64,000 nucleotides of DNA from Candidatus Obscuribacterales bacterium (GTDB taxonomy: Bacteria; Cyanobacteriota; Vampirovibrionia; Obscuribacterales; Obscuribacteraceae): the NCBI GenBank assembly GCA_019750335.1, contig JAIEOQ010000008.1:1-64000 (forward strand), read 5' to 3'. Below, one piece after another: positions 8,935 to 18,883 of the stretch. A model generated the notes under the pieces. The model was not told the DNA's origin, made no database searches, and saw nothing but the letters and a program-made list of their open reading frames with translations. Position numbers and translations under genes: made by a program. Each line of letters starts with the position of its first letter. Within the stretch, counting starts at the first letter, position 1.

Positions 8935-10025
8935 AGATCATCTTGCTTTTGACGAGTTGATTCCAGAGCTTCCACGAAGCGATCACTCATCGCTTCAAGC
9001 GAGTAACGCTGACGGCAATATTCAACAATATCAACGCTTTTACCTAACCATTCGCTGCGGTCAGCCATAAGTTTCTGCATAGCTTCGCTTAAAGCCGTTG
9101 CACTGTCACTGTTAAAAAACAGACAATTTTTACCTTCATTTGCCGCTTCAATCTCCGGGGCGTGAGGCTCATCACAAGCAATTAGCATCGGTATGCCAAA
9201 ACCAAAACTTTGAACAATCGAAAGACCGACATAGCCAGGAGAAACACTGGCTACGGCACTCGCATAAAGCTGTTTCAAAGACTCCACATTACTTACTTGA
9301 CCATAGAAATCAACACTTTCGTTCAATCCCAGCTCTCTGACTTTTTGCTTGATCGCTTGCTCCAAGGGTCCGCCACCGACAATTAGCAAGCGAGTTTCGG
9401 ACGGCAATGCCGCTCGAGCGAGATAAAATGCCTCAATCAGCAGCTCAATTTTTTTCTCAGGAACAAAACGTCCGACAAAGATAAAATTCTGGCGGCTAGC
9501 AGAACTGCCAACAGCCGCCATTACAGCTTTACTGTAAAGAGCATTACCAGCGGCTATTACCCGTTTTTGCTTGCATTTATCGAGCAAGCGGTCTTTCTCT
9601 CTTTCAGTGTAGACCAAAACCACACCGGCACAAGCTCTCAATAAAGCTCGGAGATAATTGTCTTTACCGGTCATAGAAAAAGCGTGCCCAAACAAAACGG
9701 TCGATTTACCGATTAATTTCCGTCCTAATAAAACCACCCACGTATTAAAGATCCGAGGGTTATTTTCCACTACGGCATATTTAGCTTTTAGGGCCGGTAC
9801 AACAACACCAACCTGATACAAAATACGGCGTCCAAACAAATAAATGTTTTTAACCAGAACAATGGATTCATGCGAGAATGCGACGGTTTTAATATCAGGA
9901 AAAAAAAATTCGGAACCGCAATAAAGAAAGAAACTTGAACCAAAGCGTCGTTTTAGTTCTTGCCATAGAGCAAAGCGGTAATGAGGAAGAACAGTTTGAA
10001 TAAAAACCACATCTTTAAGTGACAT
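8931..10025 (-). CDS. GT4-type glycosyltransferase
   Basis: 364 residues. The GT-B donor domain shows FVGRFVPEKKIELLIEAF near residue 192, then LLIVGGGPLEQ, and near residue 272 the variant signature GLSIVQSFGFGIPMLIACDEPHAPE, in which the usual E-x7-E is weak. The N-terminal domain begins FIQTVLPHYRFALWQEL, like GTs of capsule clusters. Overlaps fcl by 11 bases upstream and the next glycosyltransferase by 4 bases. Donor and acceptor unknown; GDP-fucose or GDP-mannose are plausible. Confidence 0.86.
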   Translation of the reverse strand: MSLKDVVFIQTVLPHYRFALWQELKRRFGSSFFLYCGSEFFFPDIKTVAFSHESIVLVKNIYLFGRRILYQVGVVVPALKAKYAVVENNPRIFNTWVVLLGRKLIGKSTVLFGHAFSMTGKDNYLRALLRACAGVVLVYTEREKDRLLDKCKQKRVIAAGNALYSKAVMAAVGSSASRQNFIFVGRFVPEKKIELLIEAFYLARAALPSETRLLIVGGGPLEQAIKQKVRELGLNESVDFYGQVSNVESLKQLYASAVASVSPGYVGLSIVQSFGFGIPMLIACDEPHAPEIEAANEGKNCLFFNSDSATALSEAMQKLMADRSEWLGKSVDIVEYCRQRYSLEAMSDRFVEALESTRQKQDDL

Positions 10026-10953
10026 TATTTAAAAACCAAGCATAGGAATTCTCGATCCCCTCTTTTAACCCAATGCGTGGTTTCCAACCTAAAGCTTGCA
10101 AGCGTCTTAAATCGAGGAGCTTGCGCGGCGTACCGTCAGGCTTGTCGCTGGCATAATGGATTTTTCCTTTATAGCCAACAATATCGCAAATCAATTCAGC
10201 CAACTCGGCAATAGTGAGATCTTCCCCGTAACCGACATTAATATGTTCCGCGGCCGAATAATTTTCCATTAGAAATACAAGGGCATCAGCTAAATCGTCT
10301 ACATGAAGGAATTCCCGCTTCGGTGTACCACTACCCCAAATTTCCAAAGAAGGATCATTTTTTATTTTGGCTTTGTGCGCTTTCAATATGAGCGCCGGAA
10401 TCACATGGCTTTCCTGCAAATCATAAGTATCGCCCGGTCCGTATAAATTTGTTGGTTGCACCGAAATGAAATCACAGCCGTATTGCTGCCTATATGCCGC
10501 GCACAATTTAAGACCAGCAATCTTAGCCAAGGCATACCACTGATTTGTCGGCTCCAGCGGCCCAGTAAGCAGAGCTTCTTCTGTTATGGGCTGCGGTGCG
10601 TGTTTCGGATAGATACAAGAAGAACCGAGAAACAATAGCTTTTTCACCGCAGTTTGTTTTGCTGCTTCGATTACATTGGCTGCAATCAGCAAATTGTCGT
10701 ATAAAAACTCGCCGGGGCGTTGATCGTTAGCTAAAATGCCACCCACAGTGGCTGCAGCTAAAAACACCACATCGGGCTTGTTAATCTCAAACCAGTGATT
10801 AACCGCTGTTTGTTCGCGAAGATCAACCTCACTTCTCTCTGCAGTAAGAATTTCCAAGTTATGATTTTGCAAACGACGACTAATCGCACTGCCGACCATA
10901 CCCTTATGCCCAGCAACAAAAATTTTTTGTCCATCAAGACTAAATGCTGTCAT
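10015..10953 (-). CDS. fcl: GDP-L-fucose synthase
   Basis: 312 residues, normal length for Fcl/WcaG. An NADPH-binding loop AGHKGMVGSAISRRL lies at residues 13-27, the catalytic serine region FLGSSCIYP near 106, and the YxxxK pair in NQWYALAKIAGLK near 140. It catalyses epimerisation and reduction of GDP-4-keto-6-deoxy-mannose to GDP-L-fucose. It lies 9 bases after gmd, so the two steps are co-expressed. Together they supply activated fucose to the transferases of this locus. Confidence 0.96.
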   Translation of the reverse strand: MTAFSLDGQKIFVAGHKGMVGSAISRRLQNHNLEILTAERSEVDLREQTAVNHWFEINKPDVVFLAAATVGGILANDQRPGEFLYDNLLIAANVIEAAKQTAVKKLLFLGSSCIYPKHAPQPITEEALLTGPLEPTNQWYALAKIAGLKLCAAYRQQYGCDFISVQPTNLYGPGDTYDLQESHVIPALILKAHKAKIKNDPSLEIWGSGTPKREFLHVDDLADALVFLMENYSAAEHINVGYGEDLTIAELAELICDIVGYKGKIHYASDKPDGTPRKLLDLRRLQALGWKPRIGLKEGIENSYAWFLNNVT

Positions 10954-10962
10954 CTTATATCC

Positions 10963-11970
10963 CTACTGGTTGGGCTTATAAGCATCAAGTTGCAATCTTC
11001 TATTACTTATGTCAGCTTCAACCATAATTTTGACAAGATCATTGAATTTTGTTTTTGCTTCCCAACCGAGCTTTATTTTAGCTTTTGATGGATCGCCTAA
11101 AAGCAGATCAACTTCAGCTGGACGATAGTACTGAGGATCTATTTCCACATACTTATGCCAGTCCAAGCCGACAGAAGAGAAAGCGGCCGTCAAAAATTCT
11201 TCCACTGAATGACTTTCACCGGTAGCAATTACATAATCTTCCGGCTGATCTTGCTGTAACATCAACCACATTGCCTCAACATACTCTTTAGCGTAGCCCC
11301 AATCCCTCTTCGCTTGCAAGTTACCAAGATAAAGCTTGTCTTGAACGCCAGCCAAAATATGCGCTGCAGCCCGCGTTATTTTGCGAGTGACGAATACTTC
11401 CCCACGGCGCGGTGATTCATGATTGAACAATATACCGTTGCAGGCGAATATCCCGAAGCTTTCGCGATAATTAACTGTCGCCCAGTGAGCATACACTTTC
11501 GCCACGGCATAAGGGCTACGCGGATAGAATGGCGTGGTTTCTCTTTGCGGTACTTCTTGCGTTTTACCAAACATTTCCGAACTGCCCGCTTGATAAAAGC
11601 GCGATTTAAGACCTACTTGGCGTACTGCTTCCAACAAGCGAACTGTACCAATAGCTGTAATGTCTCCGGTATATTCCGGTATTTCGAAACTGACCCGCAC
11701 ATGACTTTGCGCTGCCAAATGATAGATTTCATCCGGTTGAATGCGATAAAGAAGTTTTACCAGATTGGTTGAGTCGCTAATATCACCATAATGCAAAAAG
11801 AGACGCACTCCGTGTACGTGCGGATCGCGATAAAGATGATCGATGCGCTCTGTGTTAAAAGTCGAGGATCGACGAATTATGCCATGTACTTCATATCCTT
11901 TTTCCAGAAGCAACTCACTAAGATAGGAGCCATCCTGCCCCGTTATCCCGGTTATCAATGCCTTCTTCAC
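10963..11970 (-). CDS. gmd: GDP-mannose 4,6-dehydratase
   Basis: 335 residues from the GTG at 11970. AAGAGG lies 7 bases upstream of that codon, which argues against the in-frame ATG at 11991. The protein starts [21 protein letters not shown] with the Rossmann loop. It has the SSEMFGK motif and the catalytic YxxxK in [13 protein letters not shown]. It converts GDP-D-mannose to GDP-4-keto-6-deoxy-D-mannose. First gene of the operon gmd-fcl-GT-GT, divergent from the glycosyltransferase at 12110. Confidence 0.97.
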   Translation of the reverse strand: MKKALITGITGQDGSYLSELLLEKGYEVHGIIRRSSTFNTERIDHLYRDPHVHGVRLFLHYGDISDSTNLVKLLYRIQPDEIYHLAAQSHVRVSFEIPEYTGDITAIGTVRLLEAVRQVGLKSRFYQAGSSEMFGKTQEVPQRETTPFYPRSPYAVAKVYAHWATVNYRESFGIFACNGILFNHESPRRGEVFVTRKITRAAAHILAGVQDKLYLGNLQAKRDWGYAKEYVEAMWLMLQQDQPEDYVIATGESHSVEEFLTAAFSSVGLDWHKYVEIDPQYYRPAEVDLLLGDPSKAKIKLGWEAKTKFNDLVKIMVEADISNRRLQLDAYKPNQ

Positions 11971-12029
11971 GAATAAACCTCTTGGGCACAAGCGATAGCA
12001 AGATAATTATAGTCCTTTCTTAAATCGGG

Positions 12030-12064
12030 AAAAGCTTGCTTGCCAACAGGCGAGCAAGCTTTTT
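12030..12064. terminator. Long hairpin with flanking A and T runs
   Basis: Bases 12030-12044 pair with 12049-12064 around a loop of about four bases. The arms AAAAGCTTGCTTGCC and GGCGAGCAAGCTTTTT match but for one G-T pair. With A's before and T's after, it could terminate transcription from either side. It sits between two divergent genes, where a terminator is not expected, so it may be an insulator or an operator. See findings. Confidence 0.55.
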
Positions 12065-12077
12065 GTCAAGAAATTCC

Positions 12078-12086
12078 TGGTATAGT
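12078..12086 (+). promoter_or_regulatory. Extended -10 (TGG TATAGT) for glycosyltransferase at 12110
   Basis: TGG followed by TATAGT gives an extended -10 with 5 of 6 consensus bases. Transcription would begin near 12093, leaving a leader of about 17 bases with no obvious Shine-Dalgarno before the ATG at 12110. Confidence 0.45.
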
Positions 12087-12109
12087 TGGATTCTTAATAT
12101 TGCAACAAT

Positions 12110-13300
12110 ATGCGAATACTGGTAAACGACTATCCTGGACACTCTTTTCCCCTTGAGCTCAGCCGTTACCTGGCTACTCAAGGGCATCAAGTTCAGCATA
12201 CGTATTTTGCCTCAATTATTGCACCAAGAGGTGACCTGAGCGACCGGCGAAATGAGCCGCCAAACCTTAAAATACTTGGCTTAAGCTTGAAAGAACCGTT
12301 TCAAAAATACAATTTTGCCAAACGCTTGTTACAAGAGATTGAATATGGCCAATTATTGGCCCAAACCGTAAAATCATTCAAGCCCGATGTTGTCCTTTCC
12401 GGCAGCACACCTCTTGATGTTCAACGTATACTTTGGCAGACCTGCAAAAAATTAGGGATTAAACGAGTTTTTTGGCTCCAAGATCTACAAGGACAAGCTA
12501 TCCACAGTATCTTTCATGGCAAATGGTTCGGTGTGGGAAGTTTACTCGGAAACTATTACAACCGTTTAGAAGGAAAACTTCTGAAAGACAGTAACGCTGT
12601 CATAGCCATTACCGAACATTTCCTCCCGGCGGTAGAAAAGCAACGCGTCAAGGCAAACCAGATTAGTATCATTCCTAACTGGGCCGTTTTGAGTGAATTG
12701 CCGGTACACAGCAAAATAAACCCTTGGAGCACTGAACATTCACTGAGCAATTCTTTCGTATTCCTCTACTCGGGAACTCTTGGTTTAAAACATAATCCAG
12801 AACTTCTGGTGCGTTTGGCACAACACTTTCCAAAACAACCACAAGTCAAAATAGTGGTGATCTCACAAGGGTTGGGCGCTGATTGGCTCAAGAAGCAGAA
12901 GGAAGAACTGGGACTGGACAATCTATTACTTTTGGATTTTCAGCCCTTCGCTCTAATGCCCCAAGTGTTAGCTACGGCCGACGTCCTAATCTCCATTCTC
13001 GAGCCGGAAGCCAGCAGTTATTCAGTTCCTTCAAAAGTACTCTCCTATTTATGCGCACAAAGGCCGCTGCTGCTGTCTATGCCGAAAAATAATCTTGCGG
13101 CAAAAATAGTATTGGAGAACAAAGCCGGCTTAGTAGCAGAGACTGGCGAAGAATTCATCGCCCAGGCACAAGAGCTGTTTACTAACCCGCAGATGCATTG
13201 GCAAATCGCCAACAATGCCCGGGCATACGCCGAAAGAACCTTCGATATAACAAAAATCGGCTCTTGCTTTAGCGAAATTTTTGAACGTTTAACAAAGTAG
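12110..13300 (+). CDS. GT4-type glycosyltransferase (WbuB-like)
   Basis: 396 residues starting MRILVNDYPGHSFPLELSR. The domain order and strings FLYSGTLGLKHNPELLVRL near residue 222 and PSKVLSYLCAQRPLLL near 305 match the WbuB-like branch of GT4, which often transfers fucosamine-type or related sugars; the exact donor is not inferable. A single gene between divergent gmd and convergent SLBB gene (5 bases between stops). No Shine-Dalgarno is apparent. Confidence 0.88.
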   Translation: MRILVNDYPGHSFPLELSRYLATQGHQVQHTYFASIIAPRGDLSDRRNEPPNLKILGLSLKEPFQKYNFAKRLLQEIEYGQLLAQTVKSFKPDVVLSGSTPLDVQRILWQTCKKLGIKRVFWLQDLQGQAIHSIFHGKWFGVGSLLGNYYNRLEGKLLKDSNAVIAITEHFLPAVEKQRVKANQISIIPNWAVLSELPVHSKINPWSTEHSLSNSFVFLYSGTLGLKHNPELLVRLAQHFPKQPQVKIVVISQGLGADWLKKQKEELGLDNLLLLDFQPFALMPQVLATADVLISILEPEASSYSVPSKVLSYLCAQRPLLLSMPKNNLAAKIVLENKAGLVAETGEEFIAQAQELFTNPQMHWQIANNARAYAERTFDITKIGSCFSEIFERLTK

Positions 13301-13305
13301 CCTAA

Positions 13306-14751
13306 CTAAAATACGCTCGGCAAACCCAGAGGTCCGGCATTGTTCGAGTTGAGGCTGCTGTTGTTGGTATTCGGGTTGCTCTGATCCACGATGCGACGAC
13401 TGAGGAACAGAATGAAGAAAGCCGAAGCAAAAGTAGCAGCAATTGTCGAAGCCCTCGGGCTAACCTTTTTGATGTAGTTAGCATGAACTTGAACAACATC
13501 GCCAGAGGCTAACGGCACTCTGCCTATATAGTTTTGATCTTTAATCGACTTTTTGACCGAAATTTTTCGTGCTACGAAGTGCCCTTTGCGATCCACTCGA
13601 CTCAAGGTTACACGCCAGGTATAGGCATCATCACTGAACCCCCCGGCTCGGGCAATCACCGATAACACATCATCATTCGGCTGCAAGGCATACACACCAG
13701 GAAATTTTACCGAGCCAAATATCCTTACCACCCGACGCTTGTGGGCCGCCAACCCGAAATATTCGGCAGCAAAATCCTCACCGCCACGCGGAACCATAAC
13801 CGTATCTCCTGGCTGCAAGAGAACGTCTTGCGACTCATCACCGTTGATCAGCAGCTCTTCAAGGTTGAAATTGATTATTTTTTTGCTGCCGCCGCGGCGG
13901 ACTCTTATATGTCGTATATCCGCTGTTTCGCGAACCCCGCCGGCTTGCTGAATCGCCGTTAAAGCAGTAAGCGTAGTCGGTCCTGGTTTTGATTCCGGAG
14001 TCAAAGATCCATAGTTCTGCAACAACATAGTCTGCCCGCCACCACCCTTACCTCCGCCGCCCGACTGTCCGCCGGTGCCGAGCATGGATAGCGATTGCTG
14101 CTGTGTTTGATTGTTCTGACCTTGATTATTGTCCGATGAGCCTTGGTCTTTTTGATCGGCCATGCTGCGATAAAGACCAGGATTTAAGACATCACCCAAA
14201 ACATACACTTCAATCGGCCGCGTTTTGGACAGAACTAAAACCATCTCTGGTTTTTTTAGTAGAACTTCGCTTTTCTTATCAACTTCTTGCGTGAGTTGGC
14301 GAAGCGTTTTGCCGGCAGCTTTAATTAAACCAACCGGATAAATCGTAATCATGCCATCAGGACCAATTACAGACGTATTTACATAAGGCTGCCCGTCAAT
14401 GCCCAAAGAAGGATCCATGACGGTAATCTCATCGCCAGGGCCTAAAACATATTCGTCTTCACTCTTCTCAAAATCGCTTTCGGCTTTACCGCTGGTTTCA
14501 GTACCGCCGGAAGCTGCATTGTCCGAAGCAGCATTTTGCGGTGCACCAATTGATAACGGAGCAATTTTTATCGGCGGCTCTTTAAGCTCCATGCTGTCTT
14601 GAGCCATAACCGCTAAATATGGATTGAGTATGACAAGCAAAGACATAAAAACCGTGATCAACGGCTTTATCCCTTTTGCTGAGTTGTTATGAGATCCTGA
14701 TGTCATCGCCATTGAATACTGGCATCGGCTTGTCAGCAGATGCACAACCAT
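13306..14751 (-). CDS. Polysaccharide export protein with SLBB domains (Wza-like)
   Basis: Up to 481 residues; internal ATGs at 14712 and 14706 give a better signal peptide, ending near VMAQDS. A Poly_export domain (YVLGPGDEITVMDPS to VLVLSKTRP) is followed by SLBB repeats: VYVLGDVLNPGLYR, then a low-complexity Gly/Gln-rich insert near residues 200-240, TALTAIQQAGGVRETADI, and FGSVKFPGVYALQPNDDVLSVIARAGG. A C-terminal hydrophobic helix precedes SRRIVDQSN, in the place of the Wza membrane-spanning helix. It would form the outer-membrane/periplasmic export channel. It is a paralogue of the next gene upstream, with the same domain order. Confidence 0.9.
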   Translation of the reverse strand: MVVHLLTSRCQYSMAMTSGSHNNSAKGIKPLITVFMSLLVILNPYLAVMAQDSMELKEPPIKIAPLSIGAPQNAASDNAASGGTETSGKAESDFEKSEDEYVLGPGDEITVMDPSLGIDGQPYVNTSVIGPDGMITIYPVGLIKAAGKTLRQLTQEVDKKSEVLLKKPEMVLVLSKTRPIEVYVLGDVLNPGLYRSMADQKDQGSSDNNQGQNNQTQQQSLSMLGTGGQSGGGGKGGGGQTMLLQNYGSLTPESKPGPTTLTALTAIQQAGGVRETADIRHIRVRRGGSKKIINFNLEELLINGDESQDVLLQPGDTVMVPRGGEDFAAEYFGLAAHKRRVVRIFGSVKFPGVYALQPNDDVLSVIARAGGFSDDAYTWRVTLSRVDRKGHFVARKISVKKSIKDQNYIGRVPLASGDVVQVHANYIKKVSPRASTIAATFASAFFILFLSRRIVDQSNPNTNNSSLNSNNAGPLGLPSVF

Positions 14752-14797
14752 TTGTTATGGTGATTCTACCTTTGTCAGACGGGATGGCCAGTTAACT

Positions 14798-16108
14798 TTA
14801 GTTATTGTTGTTGGAATTGCTTTGGTCAACAATAAGCCGACTTAAATAGAGGATCAGGAAGGCGCTGGTAAATATACCTAATCCTGTAGCTACTCGTGGT
14901 GCAGCTCGTTTTACATAAGATGTTTTTACTTGTACCAGATCTCCCGGACGCACCGGAACACGCCCGATATATTGTCCATTCTTCATGGATTTACCAATAG
15001 AAACCGAGCGAGCTTCTATTTTTCCTTCACGATTCATGCGACTTAAAACCACATGGTGCATTTTAGCCGTGTTGTTGAATCCACCAGCCCTGGCAATAAT
15101 TGAAAGTAAATCATCGCGCGGTGATAGCCTATATATACCTGGCATTTGAACGTCGCCGATAATCCGTACAGGCCGGCTTTGATCTGCAGCACTGCCTAGT
15201 AGTTCCGCATCAAAAGCATAATTTCCTTTTGGCACAAAAACCACATCGCCGTCTTGCAGCAAAACATCCTGGCCGTCAACACCTTCGATCAGTAGGTTCC
15301 AAAGGTCTATGGTTCTAGCTACCCCTTGCGTACCACGCCGGCGCAAAGCCACATGCCGAATATCAGCTGATTCTCTGACACCGCCGGCCAATTGAATCGC
15401 CGTCAATACTGTCAAAACATCGGCTCCTACCGGACGAGTACCTTGAGATACAGACCCCGACAAAGTCTTATTCAAAGGACCGAGAGCCGGGGCCGAGCTT
15501 CTAAACTCATTCGGCTTATTGTATGGACCAAAACGTCCGCCAGGCTGCGCCGTACCAGTTTTAGCTTTTATATTGTGACCGTTGGTAAAACGACCAGGAT
15601 TGAGAACATAACCCAGAACATAAATGGTCGCCGGTCGTGCCTTTTCCAAAGACAAAGAGATCTGCGGCGATTTGATAATCGCTGCAGCCTTGTTATTAAC
15701 TTCCTGCTCCAGCTCACTTATTGTTTTGCCGGCAGCCGGCAGAATTCCAATTGGATAAATCGAAACCGTACCGTCCGGCAAAACGTTGACGAAAGTAGTA
15801 ATCGGTTCGCCATCTATGGATTGAGACGGATCAATCACCTGAAGCTGATCGCCTGGACCTAAAATATAGGAGCCAACTTCAATTTCAGGACCTTGAAAGG
15901 GATTGGCCGCCGTGACGCTATCAGTAGTGCTATCGCTTTCGCCCAAAACATCGGCAGAAACGGCCCGAACATGTAAAGGAAATAGATAGGAGTAAACCAG
16001 CACCAAAGCAAGGCTGATACTTACTGCTCTCTTCAAAGATTCGATCAAATATCGACCAAACACACAACACATATACTTTGTGCCGGTAGAAAACGGCACC
16101 CACGGCAA
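14798..16108 (-). CDS. Polysaccharide export protein with SLBB domains (Wza-like paralogue)
   Basis: Up to 436 residues; M13 (16072) is another possible start. A signal segment ends at LHVRAVSADV. A Poly_export domain begins YILGPGDQLQVIDPSQ, followed by SLBB strings VYVLG-like VLGYVLNPGRFTNG, TAIQLAGGVRESADIRHVALRRRG and IGDVQMPGIYRLSPRDDLL. The C-terminal hydrophobic helix ends SRLIVDQSNSNNNN, nearly the same tail as in the neighbour. The two genes are tandem paralogues 46 bases apart. Either they form a hetero-oligomeric channel or they serve two products. Confidence 0.9.
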   Translation of the reverse strand: MPWVPFSTGTKYMCCVFGRYLIESLKRAVSISLALVLVYSYLFPLHVRAVSADVLGESDSTTDSVTAANPFQGPEIEVGSYILGPGDQLQVIDPSQSIDGEPITTFVNVLPDGTVSIYPIGILPAAGKTISELEQEVNNKAAAIIKSPQISLSLEKARPATIYVLGYVLNPGRFTNGHNIKAKTGTAQPGGRFGPYNKPNEFRSSAPALGPLNKTLSGSVSQGTRPVGADVLTVLTAIQLAGGVRESADIRHVALRRRGTQGVARTIDLWNLLIEGVDGQDVLLQDGDVVFVPKGNYAFDAELLGSAADQSRPVRIIGDVQMPGIYRLSPRDDLLSIIARAGGFNNTAKMHHVVLSRMNREGKIEARSVSIGKSMKNGQYIGRVPVRPGDLVQVKTSYVKRAAPRVATGLGIFTSAFLILYLSRLIVDQSNSNNNN

Positions 16109-16229
16109 AGGAGATCACTCTTGGGGCATTATGTCATGATGCCTATTCTTATGAGCATGCCTGAAGAGTTGAACTAACTCTCATCGGGCTAAGTTTGAAT
16201 AAAGCCAGACTATTGCTTAGGTTTTTAAA

Positions 16230-17099
16230 TTATCCTAACTTGTCGGCAGCACGCCGCTTTTTGAGCTCATACAGCTTGGCAAGAATAAGAGTTTCATAGA
16301 CTCCATGCAAAGTGGCAAAATAAAACCCCTCTATTCCGTCCAAGAATCCCTTTTGTCCAATATATATCCAAAGGAAGCGCAATAAAGGCCGTCCCGGCAA
16401 CTTACAAAAGATTTCGCGCAATCTCCGCTTAGCTGCAACTTCGGGCAAGCTAACATGTTGAGCTGAGCCGGCCAATCCGCCTTCCAAAGCAACTACCGCT
16501 TCCCAATTGGAATAGCGATTATGCTTCTCCACAAAAACCTCCACCGAAGGAAAAGCATAGTGATTCATTTCAGTTTTAAGACGTCCGGTTTGTCCTTGGA
16601 CAATCACATGCTCATGCACTTCATTGTCGCCACTGGCGGTATCACACTCGGAAAGCTTCTCATAGCGTCCAAGCTTATGCTTAAACAAGCGCAGGCACCA
16701 ATTTGGATAATAGGCATGCTTCAACCATTTGCCCATGAACATATAGCGTCGGTTGATCCAATAACCGACAAAGGGATTATCTTTCAGCTCGATTACTTGA
16801 CGAATCTCCGCTTCGGCTTCGGGCAGCAGCTCTTCATCAGCATCTAAAATCAAAATCCAGTCATGCTTAAAAGGAAGATTGCCCAGGGCCCAATTCTTTT
16901 TCTTTGGAAATGGTGGCACATAATCGAATTGAACAACCTGCGCTCCAAATGATTGGGCAACTTTTACCGTATCGTCCAAACTGCGCGAATCGACAACAAA
17001 AATTTCATCAGCCCAAGATACAGCAGCTAAACAACGAGGCAAATTTTCAGCCTCATTGAGCACCGGTACAATCACTGAAATTGGTACTTTCATTATCAC
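16230..17099 (-). CDS. GT2-family glycosyltransferase (WaaE/KdtX-like)
   Basis: 289 residues. The start is GTG at 17099 or ATG at 17093. GT-A motifs: ISVIVPVLNEAENLPRCL at the N-terminus, DEIFVVDSRSLDDT, and the metal-binding DxD in WILILDADEELLPEA near residue 83. C-terminal hydrophobic stretches FLWIYIGQKGFLDGIEGF match the WaaE-like branch, which adds glucose or heptose to cores and capsules. It lies 3 bases after the acetyltransferase stop, so they form one operon. Confidence 0.92.
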   Translation of the reverse strand: MIMKVPISVIVPVLNEAENLPRCLAAVSWADEIFVVDSRSLDDTVKVAQSFGAQVVQFDYVPPFPKKKNWALGNLPFKHDWILILDADEELLPEAEAEIRQVIELKDNPFVGYWINRRYMFMGKWLKHAYYPNWCLRLFKHKLGRYEKLSECDTASGDNEVHEHVIVQGQTGRLKTEMNHYAFPSVEVFVEKHNRYSNWEAVVALEGGLAGSAQHVSLPEVAAKRRLREIFCKLPGRPLLRFLWIYIGQKGFLDGIEGFYFATLHGVYETLILAKLYELKKRRAADKLG

Positions 17100-17102
17100 C
17101 AG

Positions 17103-17666
17103 CTAAAAGGGGTGCCGTTGGGCTATTACCCGGCAGGGATTTCCCACACATACCGACCAGGACTCAACATCCTTAGTCACGACAGCACAAGCCCCAACAA
17201 CAGCACCTTCGCCAACTGAGACTCCGGGCAGGATGAACGCACGTGCACCAACAAACGATTTTGCACCAATTCTAATTGGTGCCGTCAGCAAAGAGAGGCT
17301 TGGATCACTAAAATCGTGGCTACCGGAGCAAAGATAGGCTTCTTGTGCAATCGTCGCACCATCATCAATTTCAATTCGCGCCAGATTATAAATGTGAGAA
17401 CGATCACCCAAGCAACTGCCATCACCCAAAATCAAATTCCAAGGCGCTTCTATTCGAGCCCGCTGATGCACAAAAGGTTTGCCTCGCAAAGAAGCGCCAA
17501 ATAATCTCAACCAAAACAACCGCCAGGGATTGAAAGGACGAGGCGTCCAAGCACAGGTAATTAACCAAATATATTCAAACAAGCATCCCAAAAGACGTTC
17601 GTTCAAACTACGCGGTGAATCATCTTTGGAATTTTGAATATGGTGAACAAAGCGACCGCTTTTCAT
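17103..17666 (-). CDS. WcaF-like acetyltransferase (left-handed beta helix)
   Basis: 187 residues. The N-terminus [18 protein letters not shown] is characteristic of WcaF-type colanic acid acetyltransferases. Hexapeptide repeats run from about residue 75 to 180 (for example [21 protein letters not shown] strings and [23 protein letters not shown]). The catalytic histidine is in CSGSHDFSD. It would O-acetylate a sugar of the polysaccharide using acetyl-CoA. First gene of the operon with the GT2; divergent from the glycosyltransferase at 17774. Confidence 0.9.
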   Translation of the reverse strand: MKSGRFVHHIQNSKDDSPRSLNERLLGCLFEYIWLITCAWTPRPFNPWRLFWLRLFGASLRGKPFVHQRARIEAPWNLILGDGSCLGDRSHIYNLARIEIDDGATIAQEAYLCSGSHDFSDPSLSLLTAPIRIGAKSFVGARAFILPGVSVGEGAVVGACAVVTKDVESWSVCVGNPCRVIAQRHPF

Positions 17667-17773
17667 TCTTTAAACCTGAATCCATACAATCAATCATCAT
17701 ATACTCTAAATTGAAGTATGCGAAACGATCCGATAAGCATCCGGTTGCCAACAAGCGAGAAGATACTCGTTCA

Positions 17774-18883
17774 ATGAAACTTGCAGTCATAGTGCCAACA
17801 TTACCTCCAGCCATCAATGGGCTGGGCGATTACACAGCAACCCTGCACCGGCAGCTTCAACCGTCTTCCTGGTCATTTATAGTTAATTCTGCCGATCAAA
17901 CAGAGTCATTTTCAATTACAGCTGACGTCCAGAAGATTGCTCCGACAAGTGAAAGTTTAATTGCTGCATTAAAACAAATCTCGCCGGAGCAAATATTGCT
18001 GCAATATGTAGGTTACGCTTACAGCCCTGATGGAGCTCCCTGCTGGCTAATCGACGGACTGAGCCAATGGCTGTCCGAAAATCACAACTGCCGACTTCTG
18101 GTCATGTTCCATGAATTGTGGGCTACCGGGCTTCCTTGGACAAAAACTTTTTGGCAAACAAGCGCTCAAAAGAACTGTGCTTTATCTTTACTGCGTCTGG
18201 CAGTCGTAAGCGTGACTAGTAATGAAAAATACCAACGAATTCTACGGACCGAAAACAAAGATGCCTCGATTAAGCTCATTCCAATCGGCAGCAATTTAAC
18301 CAGCTGGCAGAAAACCAGCAAGGATTGGCGAAAAGTATTGATTTTTGGCCGCAACCGGCAACGTACGCTGACTATCCACCGCAAACTTCTCCGCCTCTTG
18401 GATCATTCGGGCTTACTTGATTGCTTGGTCTTAGCAGGCAAGTCTGAAGAACCGCCGAATAACCGCAATGAATTTGATTTGATTAAAAGTCTTAATTTGA
18501 CCGCTCGCGTGGAAACCGTATTCGATTTTCCTTACGATCAAGCTCCACAGGCACTCTCAGAATGCGGTTTTTCACTCATGCATACTCAAAGCTCGCTTCT
18601 TTTAAAATCGGGTATTTTTCATGCTTCCGCCCTAGCCGGACAAATCGCAATATGCACGAAAGATCAGCCAGCCGGTCTAGGATTTTATCCGGAACAACAT
18701 TATCTGGATTATACTCCTGGTCACGAAAAGGACCTGCTGCCGTTTATTACCGATTACTCACTGCTTAAGCAGCTGTCCGAGCGCTGTCAGGAACATTACT
18801 TGGCGACCTGTAACTGGGAATCAATAGCAGACAAATGGTCGAAGCTTCTTCGATCTGAAAGCTTGTCTTACGACCAAAGCTGA
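17774..18883 (+). CDS. Glycosyltransferase-like protein (GT4-type, divergent)
   Basis: 369 residues from the ATG at 17774; a longer frame from 17615 would run over the divergent acetyltransferase start and adds nothing recognisable. The N-terminus MKLAVIVPTLPPAINGLGDY is GT4-like. The region HELWATGLPWTK and a second Rossmann-like half with VLIFGRNRQRTLTI follow, but the E-x7-E signature is not evident. Probably a GT-B enzyme of the polysaccharide locus. It overlaps the Wzc-like gene tail to tail by 16 bases. Confidence 0.68.
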   Translation: MKLAVIVPTLPPAINGLGDYTATLHRQLQPSSWSFIVNSADQTESFSITADVQKIAPTSESLIAALKQISPEQILLQYVGYAYSPDGAPCWLIDGLSQWLSENHNCRLLVMFHELWATGLPWTKTFWQTSAQKNCALSLLRLAVVSVTSNEKYQRILRTENKDASIKLIPIGSNLTSWQKTSKDWRKVLIFGRNRQRTLTIHRKLLRLLDHSGLLDCLVLAGKSEEPPNNRNEFDLIKSLNLTARVETVFDFPYDQAPQALSECGFSLMHTQSSLLLKSGIFHASALAGQIAICTKDQPAGLGFYPEQHYLDYTPGHEKDLLPFITDYSLLKQLSERCQEHYLATCNWESIADKWSKLLRSESLSYDQS

